DNA of 64,000 bases from Actinomadura alba (lineage in GTDB: Bacteria > Actinomycetota > Actinomycetes > Streptosporangiales > Streptosporangiaceae). This document shows, piece after piece, positions 27,925-36,708 of this stretch (positions are counted from its first letter, which is position 1; every line of letters begins with the position of its first letter). Position numbers and translations under genes: made by a program. The notes below the pieces were generated by a model, which was not told the origin of the DNA, searched no databases, and saw only the letters and a program-made list of their open reading frames with translations. The DNA lies in the NCBI RefSeq assembly GCF_014323705.1, contig NZ_JABVEC010000005.1, positions 124,001 to 188,000 on the forward strand. The letters run 5' to 3'.

Positions 27925-29280
27925 ATGAAATCCCGTAAGCTCACGATCCTGCTGGTCACGGGGATCGCACTGACCGCCGCCGGTTGCGGCGGAGATGACG
28001 GTGACGGCGACTCGGGCGCCGGCGCCACCCCCGGCCAGGTATCGGTCACGGTCGCCTGCCAGCCGCCGAAGACCGCCAAGGAGGAGCGCAGGCTCTGGGA
28101 CGAGGACGTCGTCGCGTTCGAGAAGCTGCACCCGAACATCAAGGTCGTCAGCAAGGACGCGTTCCCCTGCTACGAACCGAAGACGTTCGAGGCCAAGCTC
28201 GCCGGTGGGCAGCTCGAGGACGTCTTCTACGTCAACTTCCCCAACGTCGCGCGCATCATCCAGCAGGGCCAGGCCACCGACATCTCCTCCTACGTCGGTG
28301 CCCTCAAGAACGGGAAGGACCTGCGGCCCGACGTCACGAACATCTTCAAGAGCGGCGGCAAGACCTACGGAGTGCCCCGGGACGGGTACGGGATGGGCCT
28401 GGTCTACAACCGCAAGCTCTTCACCAAGGCCGGCCTCGACCCGAACAACCCGCCCAAGACGTGGGCGGAGGTACGTGAGGCCGCGAAGAAGATCGCCGGG
28501 CTCGGCGCCGGCTACGTCGGCTTCGGCGAGTACAGCGGGGGCAACACCGGCGGCTGGCACTTCACCGCGTCGCTGTACGGCCGGGGCGGGGACGCGGTCA
28601 CGCCCGACGGCACCAAGGCGGCCTTCAACACCGACCAGGGCAAGGCGGTCCTGCAGACGCTGAAGGACATGCGCTGGACCGACAACAGCATGGGCACCCG
28701 CCGTTCGATCAAGTGGGAAGACCTGATGCAGCAGATGGCCGGAGGCCGGATGGGCATGATGCTCGGCGCTCCGGACGTGACCCGGGACCTGCAGGACAAG
28801 TTCCGCGGGAAGATCGAGGACTTCGGGGTGACCGCGCAGCCCGAGGCCACTGCCGCGCTGAACGGCGGCTCCGGGTACATGTTCAACCGCAAGGCCTCCC
28901 CTGAGAAGATCAAGGCGGGCCTGCTCTGGCTCGAGTACCAGTACCTGACACCCGGCAAGGGCCAGTTCGACTACCCGCGCCTCAAGGCCGTCGGAAGGCC
29001 GGTCGGCCTGCCCATCCCGGACCTGTACGGCACGACGCCGCCCGGCCAGCAGATCGCCGCCGACCGTAAGGCGAACGCCACGGTGCCCGTGGAGAACTTC
29101 GCGCCGTACGCGGCCGGCACCGCCAACGTCGCCGCCAAGCCCGAGCCACCGCTCGCCCAGGAGATCTACGCGGTCCTGGACACCCCGATGTCGGCCGTAC
29201 TGACCAGGCAGGACGCCGACGTCAGCAAGCTGCTGTCCGATGCCGAGGCGAAGGTCAACGCGCTGCTGGCCAAGAGCTAG
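27925..29280 (+). CDS. Sugar ABC transporter substrate-binding lipoprotein
   Basis: 451-residue extracytoplasmic binding protein of family 1. The lipobox LTAAGC is near residue 20, followed by an acidic GGDDGDGD linker that tethers the protein outside the membrane. The body has the usual two-lobe pattern with LVYNRKLFTKAGLDPNNPPKTW in the hinge region. ATG 27925 is preferred over the TTG at 27922; AGGAGGA lies 9 nt upstream. It begins the importer operon. With GH87 and GH13 as neighbours, the ligand is probably nigero- or malto-oligosaccharide. Confidence 0.92.
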   Translation: MKSRKLTILLVTGIALTAAGCGGDDGDGDSGAGATPGQVSVTVACQPPKTAKEERRLWDEDVVAFEKLHPNIKVVSKDAFPCYEPKTFEAKLAGGQLEDVFYVNFPNVARIIQQGQATDISSYVGALKNGKDLRPDVTNIFKSGGKTYGVPRDGYGMGLVYNRKLFTKAGLDPNNPPKTWAEVREAAKKIAGLGAGYVGFGEYSGGNTGGWHFTASLYGRGGDAVTPDGTKAAFNTDQGKAVLQTLKDMRWTDNSMGTRRSIKWEDLMQQMAGGRMGMMLGAPDVTRDLQDKFRGKIEDFGVTAQPEATAALNGGSGYMFNRKASPEKIKAGLLWLEYQYLTPGKGQFDYPRLKAVGRPVGLPIPDLYGTTPPGQQIAADRKANATVPVENFAPYAAGTANVAAKPEPPLAQEIYAVLDTPMSAVLTRQDADVSKLLSDAEAKVNALLAKS

Positions 29281-29373
29281 CCGACCCGAGACCAGGGGTG
29301 CCGGTCCATGCCCACTACTGGGCCGGCACCTCGCACAACGAGTACGGATCGGATGCGCGTTGGAGGAACACCG

Positions 29374-30294
29374 ATGGCCGTAGCGAGCCCCACCCGGCCC
29401 GGCGGGAAGCGGAAACCCACCAGGTTCAAGCGGAACCTGCGCCGCAACCTGTCGGCGTACGGCTTTCTGAGCGGGGCGCTGATCTGCTTCGCGTTCTTCT
29501 CCTGGTATCCGATCATCCGTGAGTTCATCCTGAGCTTTCAGGAGAACAACTTCGTCGACCCACCCGTGTGGGTGGGCTTTGACAACTTCAAGACCGTGTT
29601 CGAGGACTCTGCGTTCAAGCCCGCCTGGGTGAACACCGTGGTGTTCACCCTGCTGGCGCTGGTCTTCGGATATGCGATCCCGTTCCTCATCGCGATCGTC
29701 CTCAATGAGTTGCGGCACGCGCGGGCTTATCTGCGGTTCGTCGTCTACCTTCCGGTCATGCTGCCGCCGGCCGTCGCGGTGCTGCTGTTCAAGTGGTTTT
29801 ACGACCCGGGACCTGGCCTGTTCAACCAGATGCTCGGGCTGGCGAACCTGCCGGGGCTCAGCTGGCTCGACTCGACCAGCACGGCGTTGCTCTCCCTGGT
29901 CATCGTGTCGACCTGGATGAACCTCGGCAGCGGCACGCTGATCTACCTCGCCGCACTGCAGACGATCCCCAGCGAGCTTTACGAGGCGGCCGAGCTGGAC
30001 GGCGCCGGCATCATCCGGCGGATCTGGCACGTCACGATCCCGCAGACCAAGCTGATCCTGGCGGTGATGCTGCTCCTGCAGATCATCGCCACGATGCAGG
30101 TCTTCATCGAGCCGTACCTGCTCACCGGAGGCGGGCCGGAGAACGCCACCGTCAGCGTCGTCTACCTGATGTACCAGTACGCGTTCAACTTCACCAACTT
30201 CGGCGCGGGCAGCGCGCTGGGCCTGATGCTCATGCTCGTTTTGATGGTTTTCTCCGTCGCGTACTTGCGCATATCGCGCGAGAAGAATGGCTAG
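29374..30294 (+). CDS. Sugar ABC transporter permease (MalF type)
   Basis: 306-residue membrane protein with six predicted helices and the EAA loop (LYEAAELDGAGIIRRIWHVT, about 205-225) that contacts the ATPase. The start ATG 29374 has GGAGGA upstream; a longer in-frame start at 29308 lacks one. It lies between the binding protein and the second permease, which begins 8 nt after its stop. No ATPase gene is in the operon, so a shared MsiK-type ATPase encoded elsewhere is expected, as is usual in actinomycetes. Confidence 0.92.
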   Translation: MAVASPTRPGGKRKPTRFKRNLRRNLSAYGFLSGALICFAFFSWYPIIREFILSFQENNFVDPPVWVGFDNFKTVFEDSAFKPAWVNTVVFTLLALVFGYAIPFLIAIVLNELRHARAYLRFVVYLPVMLPPAVAVLLFKWFYDPGPGLFNQMLGLANLPGLSWLDSTSTALLSLVIVSTWMNLGSGTLIYLAALQTIPSELYEAAELDGAGIIRRIWHVTIPQTKLILAVMLLLQIIATMQVFIEPYLLTGGGPENATVSVVYLMYQYAFNFTNFGAGSALGLMLMLVLMVFSVAYLRISREKNG

Positions 30295-30302
30295 GGACCC
30301 GC

Positions 30303-31283
30303 ATGTCCAATCTCACCGCTCTCCGGGAGCCGACCGTCGAGGAGCCGGCCGGCCCGCGGCGCCAGGGCGCGGCCCGGCACCGGGCCAGGCGGCGCCGCAA
30401 GCCGACCACCGAGGTCCGTACGATCGTCTCGGCACAACAGCGGAACTCCCGCTGGGGCCGGCGGATCTACTGGGCCACCCTGATCGGCGTGCTGGTGAGC
30501 TTCACCGCCATCTTCGTCTTCCCGCTGTTCTGGATGGTCACCGGGGCGATGAAGTCCCCGGACGAGCTCGCTCAGATGCCCTCGCCGTTCCTGCCGTCCA
30601 AGGTGGACTTCACGGCCTACCGCGAGGCATGGGATCTGATGGATCTCGGCCTGCTGCTCAAGAACACCGTGGTGTACGCGGCGGGCGCCTGGATGTTCAC
30701 CCTGGTCTTCGACGTGTCGGCGGCCTATGCGCTCTCCAAGCTGCGCCCGATCCTCGGCAACCTGATCCTGGGGGCGATGCTCGCCACGCTGATGATCCCC
30801 ACGATGGTCGTGCTGCTGCCCGCGTACCTCACGGTGCACGACCTGCCGATCTTCCACTGGGATCTGCTCAACACGCCCTGGGCGATCTGGCTCCCGGCGG
30901 TGGCCAACGGCTTCAACATCTTCCTGCTGAAGCGCTTCTTCGACTCCATTCCGCGGGAGCTGCTCGAGGCTGCGGAGATCGACGGCGCCTCGCCGTCCCG
31001 GATCCTGTGGAAGGTGGTGCTGCCCGTCTCCCGGCCGATCATCGGTGTGGTGTCCATCTTCACCGTGGTCAACGTCTGGCGGGACTTCGTCTGGCCGCTG
31101 CTCGTGCTGCAGGACGCCGAGAAGATGTCGATCAGCGTCGGCATCGCCTCGCTGTCGGCCCAGATGCCGCAGAACACGCTGATCGCGGCCCTGGTGATCG
31201 CGAGCGTTCCGACCATCGTGGTCTTCTTCATCTTCCAGCGCCACATCATGGCCGGGCTCACCGCCGGCAGCCTCAAGGGCTGA
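30303..31283 (+). CDS. Sugar ABC transporter permease (MalG type)
   Basis: 326-residue permease with a basic N-terminal tail of about 55 residues, six hydrophobic helices and the EAA loop LLEAAEIDGASPSRILWKVV (about 220-240). The C-terminus is HIMAGLTAGSLKG, the family ending. It is the second permease of the importer. A degraded copy of the last 45 nt lies just downstream (31304-31348). The alpha-glucosidase follows in the same direction. Confidence 0.93.
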   Translation: MSNLTALREPTVEEPAGPRRQGAARHRARRRRKPTTEVRTIVSAQQRNSRWGRRIYWATLIGVLVSFTAIFVFPLFWMVTGAMKSPDELAQMPSPFLPSKVDFTAYREAWDLMDLGLLLKNTVVYAAGAWMFTLVFDVSAAYALSKLRPILGNLILGAMLATLMIPTMVVLLPAYLTVHDLPIFHWDLLNTPWAIWLPAVANGFNIFLLKRFFDSIPRELLEAAEIDGASPSRILWKVVLPVSRPIIGVVSIFTVVNVWRDFVWPLLVLQDAEKMSISVGIASLSAQMPQNTLIAALVIASVPTIVVFFIFQRHIMAGLTAGSLKG

Positions 31284-31303
31284 GCTCGCCTTCAGCCTGC
31301 CGA

Positions 31304-31348
31304 CGGCACATTCTCGCGGGCCTCACCGGTGGCAGCCCCAAGGGCTGA
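31304..31348 (+). pseudogene. Degraded duplicate of the permease gene 3' end
   Basis: 45 nt that match the last 45 nt of the upstream permease gene at 36 positions and would encode HILAGLTGGSPKG followed by TGA, against HIMAGLTAGSLKG in the intact gene. It lies in the 88-bp gap before the alpha-glucosidase. It looks like the scar of a tandem duplication of a permease gene followed by deletion or recombination. Confidence 0.65.
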
Positions 31349-31371
31349 TCATTTAAGGAGAAAGTAAGAAC

Positions 31372-32925
31372 ATGTCTGAAACGTGGTGGCGGGGAGCCGC
31401 GATCTACCAGGTCTACCTGCGCAGCTTCGCCGATGGCAACGGCGACGGCACCGGTGACCTGGCCGGCCTGCGCGGCCGCCTGCCCTATCTCGCCGAGCTC
31501 GGGGTCGATGCCATCTGGCTCAACCCGTGGTATCCGTCCCCGATGGCCGACGGCGGCTACGACGTCGCGGACTTCCGCAACACCGATCCGCTCTTCGGCA
31601 CGCTGGCCGAGGCCGAGAAGCTGATCGAGGAGGCGCATGAGGTCGGCATCAAAACGATCATCGACATCGTGCCGAACCACTGCTCGGACCAGCACCAGTG
31701 GTTCGTCGAGGCGGTCGCGGCGGGCCCCGGCTCGCCCGCGCGCGAGCGGTTCTGGTTCCGTCCGGGCCGGGGCGACCTGCCGCCCAACGACTGGAAGTCC
31801 ATCTTCGGCGGTCCCGCGTGGACCCGGGTCCCGGACGGCGAGTGGTATCTCCACCTGTTCGCCCCCGAGCAGCCGGACTTCAATTGGAACAGCCCCGAGG
31901 TGCGCGAGGAGTTCCTCGACATCCTGCGGTTCTGGCTGGACCGGGGAGTCGACGGCATCCGGATCGACTCCGCCGCGGTGGTGGTCAAGGACCTGGACAG
32001 CATCGAGGAGTCCTACACCGACCACGACGGCGTGCACGAGATCTACCAGGACTGGCGCCGGCTGACCGACCAGTACGACGACCGCATCCTGATCGGCGAA
32101 CTGTGGCTGCCGGACCAGCCCGACCGGTTCGCGCTCTACCTGCGGCCGGAGGAGATGCACACCGCTTTCAACTTCGACTTCCTGTCCTGCGAATGGGACC
32201 CCGCCGCGCTGCGCCGGGTCATCGACCTGACGCTGGCGACCCACATTCCGCTGGGCGCGCCGGCGACCTGGGTGCTGTCCAACCACGACGTCACCCGGCC
32301 GGTGACCCGGTACGGCCGCGCGGACACGTCCTTCTCGCACAACGACCGCGGGCACGGGGCACCCACCGACCTGGAGCTGGGCCTGCGCCGGGCCAGGGCG
32401 GCCGCGCTGCTGGCCATGGCGCTGCCCGGGAGCATCTACATCTACCAAGGCGAGGAACTCGGTCTCTGGGAGGTCGAGGATCTTCCCGACGAGGTGCGGG
32501 AGGACCCGATCTGGGAACGTTCCGGGCACACCGACGTCGGCCGGGACGGCTGCCGCGTGCCGATCCCCTGGTCCGGCGACGCACCCCCGTTCGGGTTCGG
32601 TGACGGGGCGGGCCAGCCGTGGCTCCCACAGCCCGCCGGGTGGCGGGACGTGACGGTCGAGGCGCAGACCGGGGACCCCGCCTCGATGCTGAACCTCTAC
32701 CGGGCCGGCCTGCGGATCCGCCGCGAGTTCCTCGGTGACGGGACGATGACCTGGCTGCCGCTCGGCGAGGGCGTGCTCGCCTTCAGCCGGGACTCCGGCC
32801 TCACCTGCGTCGTCAACCTGTCGGCGGAGGACGTACCGCTGCCGCCGCACGAGTCGGTGCTGCTCGCCAGCGGCCCGCTCGCGGGTGACCGGCTGCCCAC
32901 CGACACGGCCGTCTGGCTGCGCTGA
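31372..32925 (+). CDS. GH13 alpha-glucosidase
   Basis: 517-residue TIM-barrel enzyme of the oligo-1,6-/alpha-glucosidase branch of GH13. Conserved regions are DIVPNH (98-103), DGIRIDS with nucleophile D199, IGELW with acid/base E243, and SNHD with stabiliser D306. No signal peptide is present, so it acts on oligosaccharides after import. In Streptomyces, comparable importer operons end with such a glucosidase. GGAGAAAGT precedes the ATG. The gene ends at a strong hairpin. It completes the route from extracellular alpha-glucan to glucose. Confidence 0.93.
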   Translation: MSETWWRGAAIYQVYLRSFADGNGDGTGDLAGLRGRLPYLAELGVDAIWLNPWYPSPMADGGYDVADFRNTDPLFGTLAEAEKLIEEAHEVGIKTIIDIVPNHCSDQHQWFVEAVAAGPGSPARERFWFRPGRGDLPPNDWKSIFGGPAWTRVPDGEWYLHLFAPEQPDFNWNSPEVREEFLDILRFWLDRGVDGIRIDSAAVVVKDLDSIEESYTDHDGVHEIYQDWRRLTDQYDDRILIGELWLPDQPDRFALYLRPEEMHTAFNFDFLSCEWDPAALRRVIDLTLATHIPLGAPATWVLSNHDVTRPVTRYGRADTSFSHNDRGHGAPTDLELGLRRARAAALLAMALPGSIYIYQGEELGLWEVEDLPDEVREDPIWERSGHTDVGRDGCRVPIPWSGDAPPFGFGDGAGQPWLPQPAGWRDVTVEAQTGDPASMLNLYRAGLRIRREFLGDGTMTWLPLGEGVLAFSRDSGLTCVVNLSAEDVPLPPHESVLLASGPLAGDRLPTDTAVWLR

Positions 32926-32937
32926 CCCTTCGTCGAC

Positions 32938-32987
32938 TCGCGGCGTGTCGGTGCCCGGAGCGCCTCCACACCACCGACACGCCGCGA
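32938..32987 (+). terminator. Operon-end hairpin terminator
   Basis: A perfect 16-bp inverted repeat (TCGCGGCGTGTCGGTG and its complement) with an 18-nt loop lies 12 bp after the alpha-glucosidase stop codon. It is a likely terminator of the sugar operon. Confidence 0.75.
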
Positions 32988-33081
32988 CTCAACGAGGAGA
33001 GCGAGGGGCGGGCTTTCTCAAGGTTCTGCCAAGAAGGTCGTCTAGCGTCGTCCTCCCATCAACCGATCGGGAGGACGACGC

Positions 33082-33537
33082 ATGGCGAAGAGCATGTCGC
33101 GCAGGTCGTGGAGAAGCATCATGGGTGCGGGCGTGGTCGGGGCACTGGTGTTCGCGGGCGGCCCCGCCGCGCAGGCGGATACCCCGACGCCGTCTCCGAC
33201 GGCCTCGTCCAAGTCCGCCGCGCCCGACAAGTCCGCACAGGACAGGCTGGCCAAGCGGGCCAAGCGGATGTGCGCCCGCGCCGACCGCGTGGAGAAGCGG
33301 GTCGACCGGCTGGTCAAGCGGCTGTCGGCCGGTCCGGCGGCGCGGGGTTCGATACAGCGCCTGCAGAAGCGGGCCGCCGCCGTCCGGAGCAAGGACGCGG
33401 CGCTCGCCGACATCCTCGACGGGCGGGTCCGCATCCGGCAGTCCCGGCTCAGCACCCTGAAGCTCCGGCAGCAGCAGTTGCCGAAGGTCGAGAAGTGGTG
33501 CGAGTCGCATGGGTTCCGTACCGGGACCGGCGGGTGA
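33082..33537 (+). CDS. Small secreted basic helical protein
   Basis: 151 residues. A signal peptide (residues 1-32, ending AAQA) is followed by a Thr/Pro/Ser-rich stretch and then a strongly basic, heptad-like helical region (about 55-135) with many Lys-Arg pairs and two cysteines (CARAD and WCESH) that could pair. No catalytic motif is seen. It resembles small secreted coiled-coil proteins of unknown role common in Streptosporangiales. AGGACGACG precedes the ATG. A long palindrome follows the stop codon. Confidence 0.7.
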   Translation: MAKSMSRRSWRSIMGAGVVGALVFAGGPAAQADTPTPSPTASSKSAAPDKSAQDRLAKRAKRMCARADRVEKRVDRLVKRLSAGPAARGSIQRLQKRAAAVRSKDAALADILDGRVRIRQSRLSTLKLRQQQLPKVEKWCESHGFRTGTGG

Positions 33538-33550
33538 GCGGCGCCGACAG

Positions 33551-33609
33551 CCGCGAACAACTGCATGATCACGCCAGGAACCCAGCCGTGATCATGCAGT
33601 TGTTCGCGG
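33551..33609. repeat. Palindromic repeat, copy 1
   Basis: Perfect 23-bp inverted repeat with a 13-nt loop. The arm contains GCGAACAACTGCATGATC. A related hairpin occurs at 38991-39042. It follows a stop codon, so it could end transcription, but its right arm also includes the probable ATG of the next lipoprotein gene. Confidence 0.75.
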
Positions 33610-33866
33610 GGCGATGGCGGGTCGCGGTGCCCGCCGGGCTGCTCTGCCTGGCGCTGACCGTCGCGGGTTGCGGGGGTTCGGAGCAGCCTCCGGCCGGTGA
33701 CTCCGGTACGTCGCAGGGCGGCCGAGGCGGTTCGGCCGAGACGGCGCGGGACTCCGCGCCGTCTCAGAGCGACATCTCCCAGGAGGAGATCTCCGAGCTG
33801 GAGAAGGCCGTGTCCGAAGCCGAGGGCGCGGCCGACCAGGCCGAGCGCGAGGTCGCCGAGCCCTGA
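33594..33866 (+). CDS. Small lipoprotein upstream of a two-component system
   Basis: 90 residues. A short signal sequence with Arg residues before the hydrophobic core ends in the lipobox LTVAGC (about residue 26). The mature part is Gln/Ser/Asp-rich and ends in an acidic helix ([19 protein letters not shown]). The ATG at 33594 lies inside the right arm of the palindrome. A GTG at 33627 is possible but would remove the positive N-region. The order lipoprotein / OmpR-type regulator / sensor kinase resembles cseA-cseB-cseC of Streptomyces, without the sigE gene. Confidence 0.65.
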   Translation: MQLFAGRWRVAVPAGLLCLALTVAGCGGSEQPPAGDSGTSQGGRGGSAETARDSAPSQSDISQEEISELEKAVSEAEGAADQAEREVAEP

Positions 33867-33926
33867 CCGCACCTTCCCGGGTTCCGGCCGGGCGGTGCCG
33901 CCCGGGCAGGGGCCTCGGATCGGGCC

Positions 33927-33963
33927 GGGTACGCGGCCGCGGGCGCGCTGCGGCCGCGTACCC
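33927..33963 (+). terminator. GC-rich hairpin before the response regulator
   Basis: A perfect 14-bp inverted repeat (GGGTACGCGGCCGC and its complement) with a 9-nt loop sits between the lipoprotein stop and the response regulator start. It may end or attenuate transcription from the lipoprotein gene. Confidence 0.6.
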
Positions 33964-33991
33964 TGACCTCCGACAAAGGGCAGGAGCCTCG

Positions 33992-34678
33992 ATGACCGGA
34001 CCCCGGATTCTCGCCGTCGACGACGACCCCGCCATCCTGCGTTCGCTGCGGCGCGGACTGCGGCTGGAGGGCTTCGGGGTGGAGGTCGCCGACTCCGGTC
34101 GGCGGGCGCTCGAACTGGCCGGCAGCGCCGATCCCGACGCGATCGTGCTCGACGTCTCCATGCCCGGCCTGTCCGGGATCGAGGTGTGCGCCGAGTTGCG
34201 GGCGCGCGGCGCCGAGGTGCCGGTGCTCATGCTGTCGGCCCTCGACGAGGTGGCCGACCGGGTGGCCGGTCTCGCGGCAGGTGCCGACGACTACGTGGTG
34301 AAGCCGTTCGACCTGGCTGAGCTGGTGCTGCGGCTGCGCGCCCTGCTGCGCAGGGCGGGCCGCGAGCCCGGCGGCGTGGTACGGGTCGGCCCGCTCACGG
34401 TCGACCCCACGGCCCGCCGAGTCACGCTGAACGGCCGCGAGGTCGAGCTGACCCGGCGCGAGTTCGACCTGCTGGAGGTGTTCGCGGGCAACGCGGGCCT
34501 GGTGCTGTCCCGCCCGGTACTCCTGGACCGGGTCTGGGGCTATGACTTCGAGGTCACCGGCAACGCCGTGGACACCTTCGTCGGCTACCTGCGGCGCAAG
34601 CTCGAGGCCGCCGGTGAGCCGCGCATGCTGCACACCGTGCGCGGTGTCGGGTTCGTGCTGCGGGACGAGCGGTCATGA
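33992..34678 (+). CDS. OmpR/MprA-type response regulator
   Basis: 228 residues. The receiver domain (1-120) has the acidic DDD pair near residue 10, phospho-acceptor D54 in VLDVSMPG, the switch Ser in MLSALD and the lysine in VVKPFD. A winged-helix DNA-binding domain follows (about 130-225) with [12 protein letters not shown] and [32 protein letters not shown] precedes the ATG. The stop overlaps the kinase start (ATGA). The arrangement and sequence are those of MprA/TcrX-like envelope-stress regulators. Confidence 0.94.
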   Translation: MTGPRILAVDDDPAILRSLRRGLRLEGFGVEVADSGRRALELAGSADPDAIVLDVSMPGLSGIEVCAELRARGAEVPVLMLSALDEVADRVAGLAAGADDYVVKPFDLAELVLRLRALLRRAGREPGGVVRVGPLTVDPTARRVTLNGREVELTRREFDLLEVFAGNAGLVLSRPVLLDRVWGYDFEVTGNAVDTFVGYLRRKLEAAGEPRMLHTVRGVGFVLRDERS

Positions 34679-36129
34679 GACTGTCGACCCGGTTCGCCGT
34701 CTGCGTCGCCCTGCTCGTACCGCTCCTCGTCCTGCTGGCCGGGATCGCCATGCTGCGCCTGGCCTCCCACGACCTGCGCGCCGAACGGGACAGGCACCTC
34801 ACCACGCGGTTGCGGGCGCTCGTCCCGATGGCGACGGTGTACGCGCGGCGGGCCCGGCCGGTTTCCAAGATCTCGCCGGACGCCGCCGCACAGCGGCTGG
34901 CCGGGGCGGCCCTCGGCGCGGAGGCGCCGGGCGGCGTCTATCTGTACGTTCCCGGCGCCGAGCCCTTCACCATCGGCACCGTGCCCTCCGTCATGCCGCC
35001 CGCCGGGACCGGCGGCCCGGCCACTTTCACCGCCGACGGCGCCGCCTGGCGGTACGTCGCCGCCGACCTGGCACTGCGCCGCAGGAACGGCGACCGGGCG
35101 CGGGTCTGGATACTGGAGCCGGAGCAGCGGCTCGCCGGGCAGCTGGACCTGCTGCGCCGGCGCCTTGCACTCGTGACGCTGGCAGCGGTCGGCATGGGGG
35201 CGGCGGTCGGCTTCGCCCTCGGCCGCTTCGCGGTGCGTCCCCTCGCCGTGCTGACGAGACAGGCCCAGTCGCTCGACCTGCCGTCCGGCAGCGCCGCCCG
35301 GCTCGGGACCGACTCCGGCGTGAGCGAGATCGACGAGCTGGCCGCCCTGGTCAACGAACTCCTGGGACGCCGTGACGTGGCGGTCGCGCGCACGGCCGAG
35401 GCGCTGGAGGCGGCGCGCGCCTTCGCCGCCACCGCGGCGCATGAGCTGCGGACGCCGCTGACCAGCGTCAGCACCAACCTCACGCTGCTGGACCATCCCG
35501 ACCTCGAGCCCGCCGAACGGGCGGAGATCATCGCCGATCTGGTCGCCGAGCACGTCCGGATGCAGCGGCTGATCACCATGCTGCGGGAACTGGCCCGCGG
35601 CGAACTTGCCGACGCCGCCACGTTCGCCGCCGACGTCGAGCTCACCGAGGTCGTGGCCACCGCCGTCGAGGACGCCCGCCGCCGGCAACCGCATGCGACC
35701 ATCACCTGCCCGGTCGACGGTGAGGTACGGGTCCGCGGCTGGGAAGAGGGGCTCCGCGTCATCGTGCACAACCTGGTCGACAACGCCGCCGTTCACGGAA
35801 CCGACGGACGGGGTCATGCCGATATCACCGTGACGCTGACCCCGCAGGGCCCGGCCGCGCTGCTCGCCGTACAGGACGCCGGACCGGGCATCCCCGCGGC
35901 CGAGCGCGTTGCGGTCTTCGGCAGGTTCCACCGCCGCGCCGGAAGCCCCGGCTCCGGTCTCGGGCTCACTCTCGTACGCCAGCAGGCCGAGCGGCACGGC
36001 GGGAGCGTCACCGTGTCGCAGCCGGCCACCGGCATCGGCACCCGGATCGAGGTCCGGCTGCCGATGGCGGGTCCACCCGGCGGAGAGCCACCGGAGGTCC
36101 GCTCGTGGCTGACGGCGCAGCGCCATTAG
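34675..36129 (+). CDS. Sensor histidine kinase
   Basis: 484 residues. TM1 is at about 8-28 and TM2 at about 163-183, enclosing an extracellular sensor of about 135 residues. A HAMP linker is followed by HisKA with [11 protein letters not shown] (phospho-His near residue 258), then HATPase_c with N box [11 protein letters not shown]1 DAGPGIP and G2 [12 protein letters not shown]. It is translationally coupled to the response regulator. The sensed signal is unknown; the neighbouring lipoprotein might modulate it by analogy with CseA. Confidence 0.93.
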   Translation: MRLSTRFAVCVALLVPLLVLLAGIAMLRLASHDLRAERDRHLTTRLRALVPMATVYARRARPVSKISPDAAAQRLAGAALGAEAPGGVYLYVPGAEPFTIGTVPSVMPPAGTGGPATFTADGAAWRYVAADLALRRRNGDRARVWILEPEQRLAGQLDLLRRRLALVTLAAVGMGAAVGFALGRFAVRPLAVLTRQAQSLDLPSGSAARLGTDSGVSEIDELAALVNELLGRRDVAVARTAEALEAARAFAATAAHELRTPLTSVSTNLTLLDHPDLEPAERAEIIADLVAEHVRMQRLITMLRELARGELADAATFAADVELTEVVATAVEDARRRQPHATITCPVDGEVRVRGWEEGLRVIVHNLVDNAAVHGTDGRGHADITVTLTPQGPAALLAVQDAGPGIPAAERVAVFGRFHRRAGSPGSGLGLTLVRQQAERHGGSVTVSQPATGIGTRIEVRLPMAGPPGGEPPEVRSWLTAQRH

Positions 36130-36180
36130 CCACACCGCCACTGCTCTCGGCCGAGGCGGCAGGTGACGTCGGCGGTTCGC

Positions 36181-36627
36181 TCAGCCTGGGTCGGCCCGGT
36201 CCGCGTCCGGCGGCCGGGACGGCGCGTTGCACCTGTCGCCGGGGGCGCCGTGGCCGACGATGTCCTCGTACACCCTGATCTTGTAGCTGATCAGGTCGAG
36301 GCTCTTGCTCAGCCGGCCCATCTGAGCGGTCACGCGCTCATGGTGGTGGCGTAGCACGGTGAGCCGCTGCTCCTCGTTACCGGCTCCCTGCCTGACCAGC
36401 TCGGTGTACTGGCGGATGGCGGGCAGCGGCATGCCCGAGGCGCGCAGGACGGTGCAGAGGGTCAGCCATTCCACGTCGTCCTCGCTGTAGACACGACGCC
36501 CGCCGAGGTCACGGTGCACGGGGTTGGCCAGGATGCCCTCGTGCTCGTAGAAGCGCAGCGTGTGAATGCTCAGTCCGGTGCGGTCGGCGACCTGTCCGAT
36601 GCTCATGCTCGGTGTGGTCTCCGCCAT
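36181..36627 (-). CDS. MerR-family transcriptional regulator
   Basis: 148 residues. The N-terminal winged helix (SIGQVADRTGLSIHTLRFYEHEGI, about 9-32) is followed by a dimerisation coiled coil (about 80-125). The C-terminal tail is short and has one cysteine, so it is not a metal-sensing MerR of the classic kind. The ATG at 36627 begins MAETTPSMSIGQ. It is divergent from an aldo-keto reductase gene, and the MerR-type promoter between them is the evident target. Confidence 0.9.
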   Translation of the reverse strand: MAETTPSMSIGQVADRTGLSIHTLRFYEHEGILANPVHRDLGGRRVYSEDDVEWLTLCTVLRASGMPLPAIRQYTELVRQGAGNEEQRLTVLRHHHERVTAQMGRLSKSLDLISYKIRVYEDIVGHGAPGDRCNAPSRPPDADRADPG

Positions 36628-36644
36628 GCCACCCAGGATAGGGC

Positions 36645-36675
36645 TTGACCTAGAGCCGACTCTAGGGCCTAGTGT
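36645..36675 (+). promoter_or_regulatory. MerR-type promoter with 19-bp spacer and palindrome
   Basis: TTGACC (36645-36650) and TAGTGT (36670-36675) are separated by 19 bp, the over-long spacer of MerR-activated promoters. CCTAGAG-CCGA-CTCTAGG (36649-36666) is a perfect inverted repeat within it. It drives the aldo-keto reductase gene and lies just upstream of the regulator. Confidence 0.8.
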
Positions 36676-36708
36676 GCGGCGCGACTTCGACAGCAAGGGA
36701 GCACGCTC

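Noticed and set aside
27796..30030. 744-residue minus-strand open frame opposite the sugar ABC genes
   Set aside because: It is antisense to two well-supported transporter genes and crosses their promoter. Composition is typical of shadow frames in GC-rich DNA.
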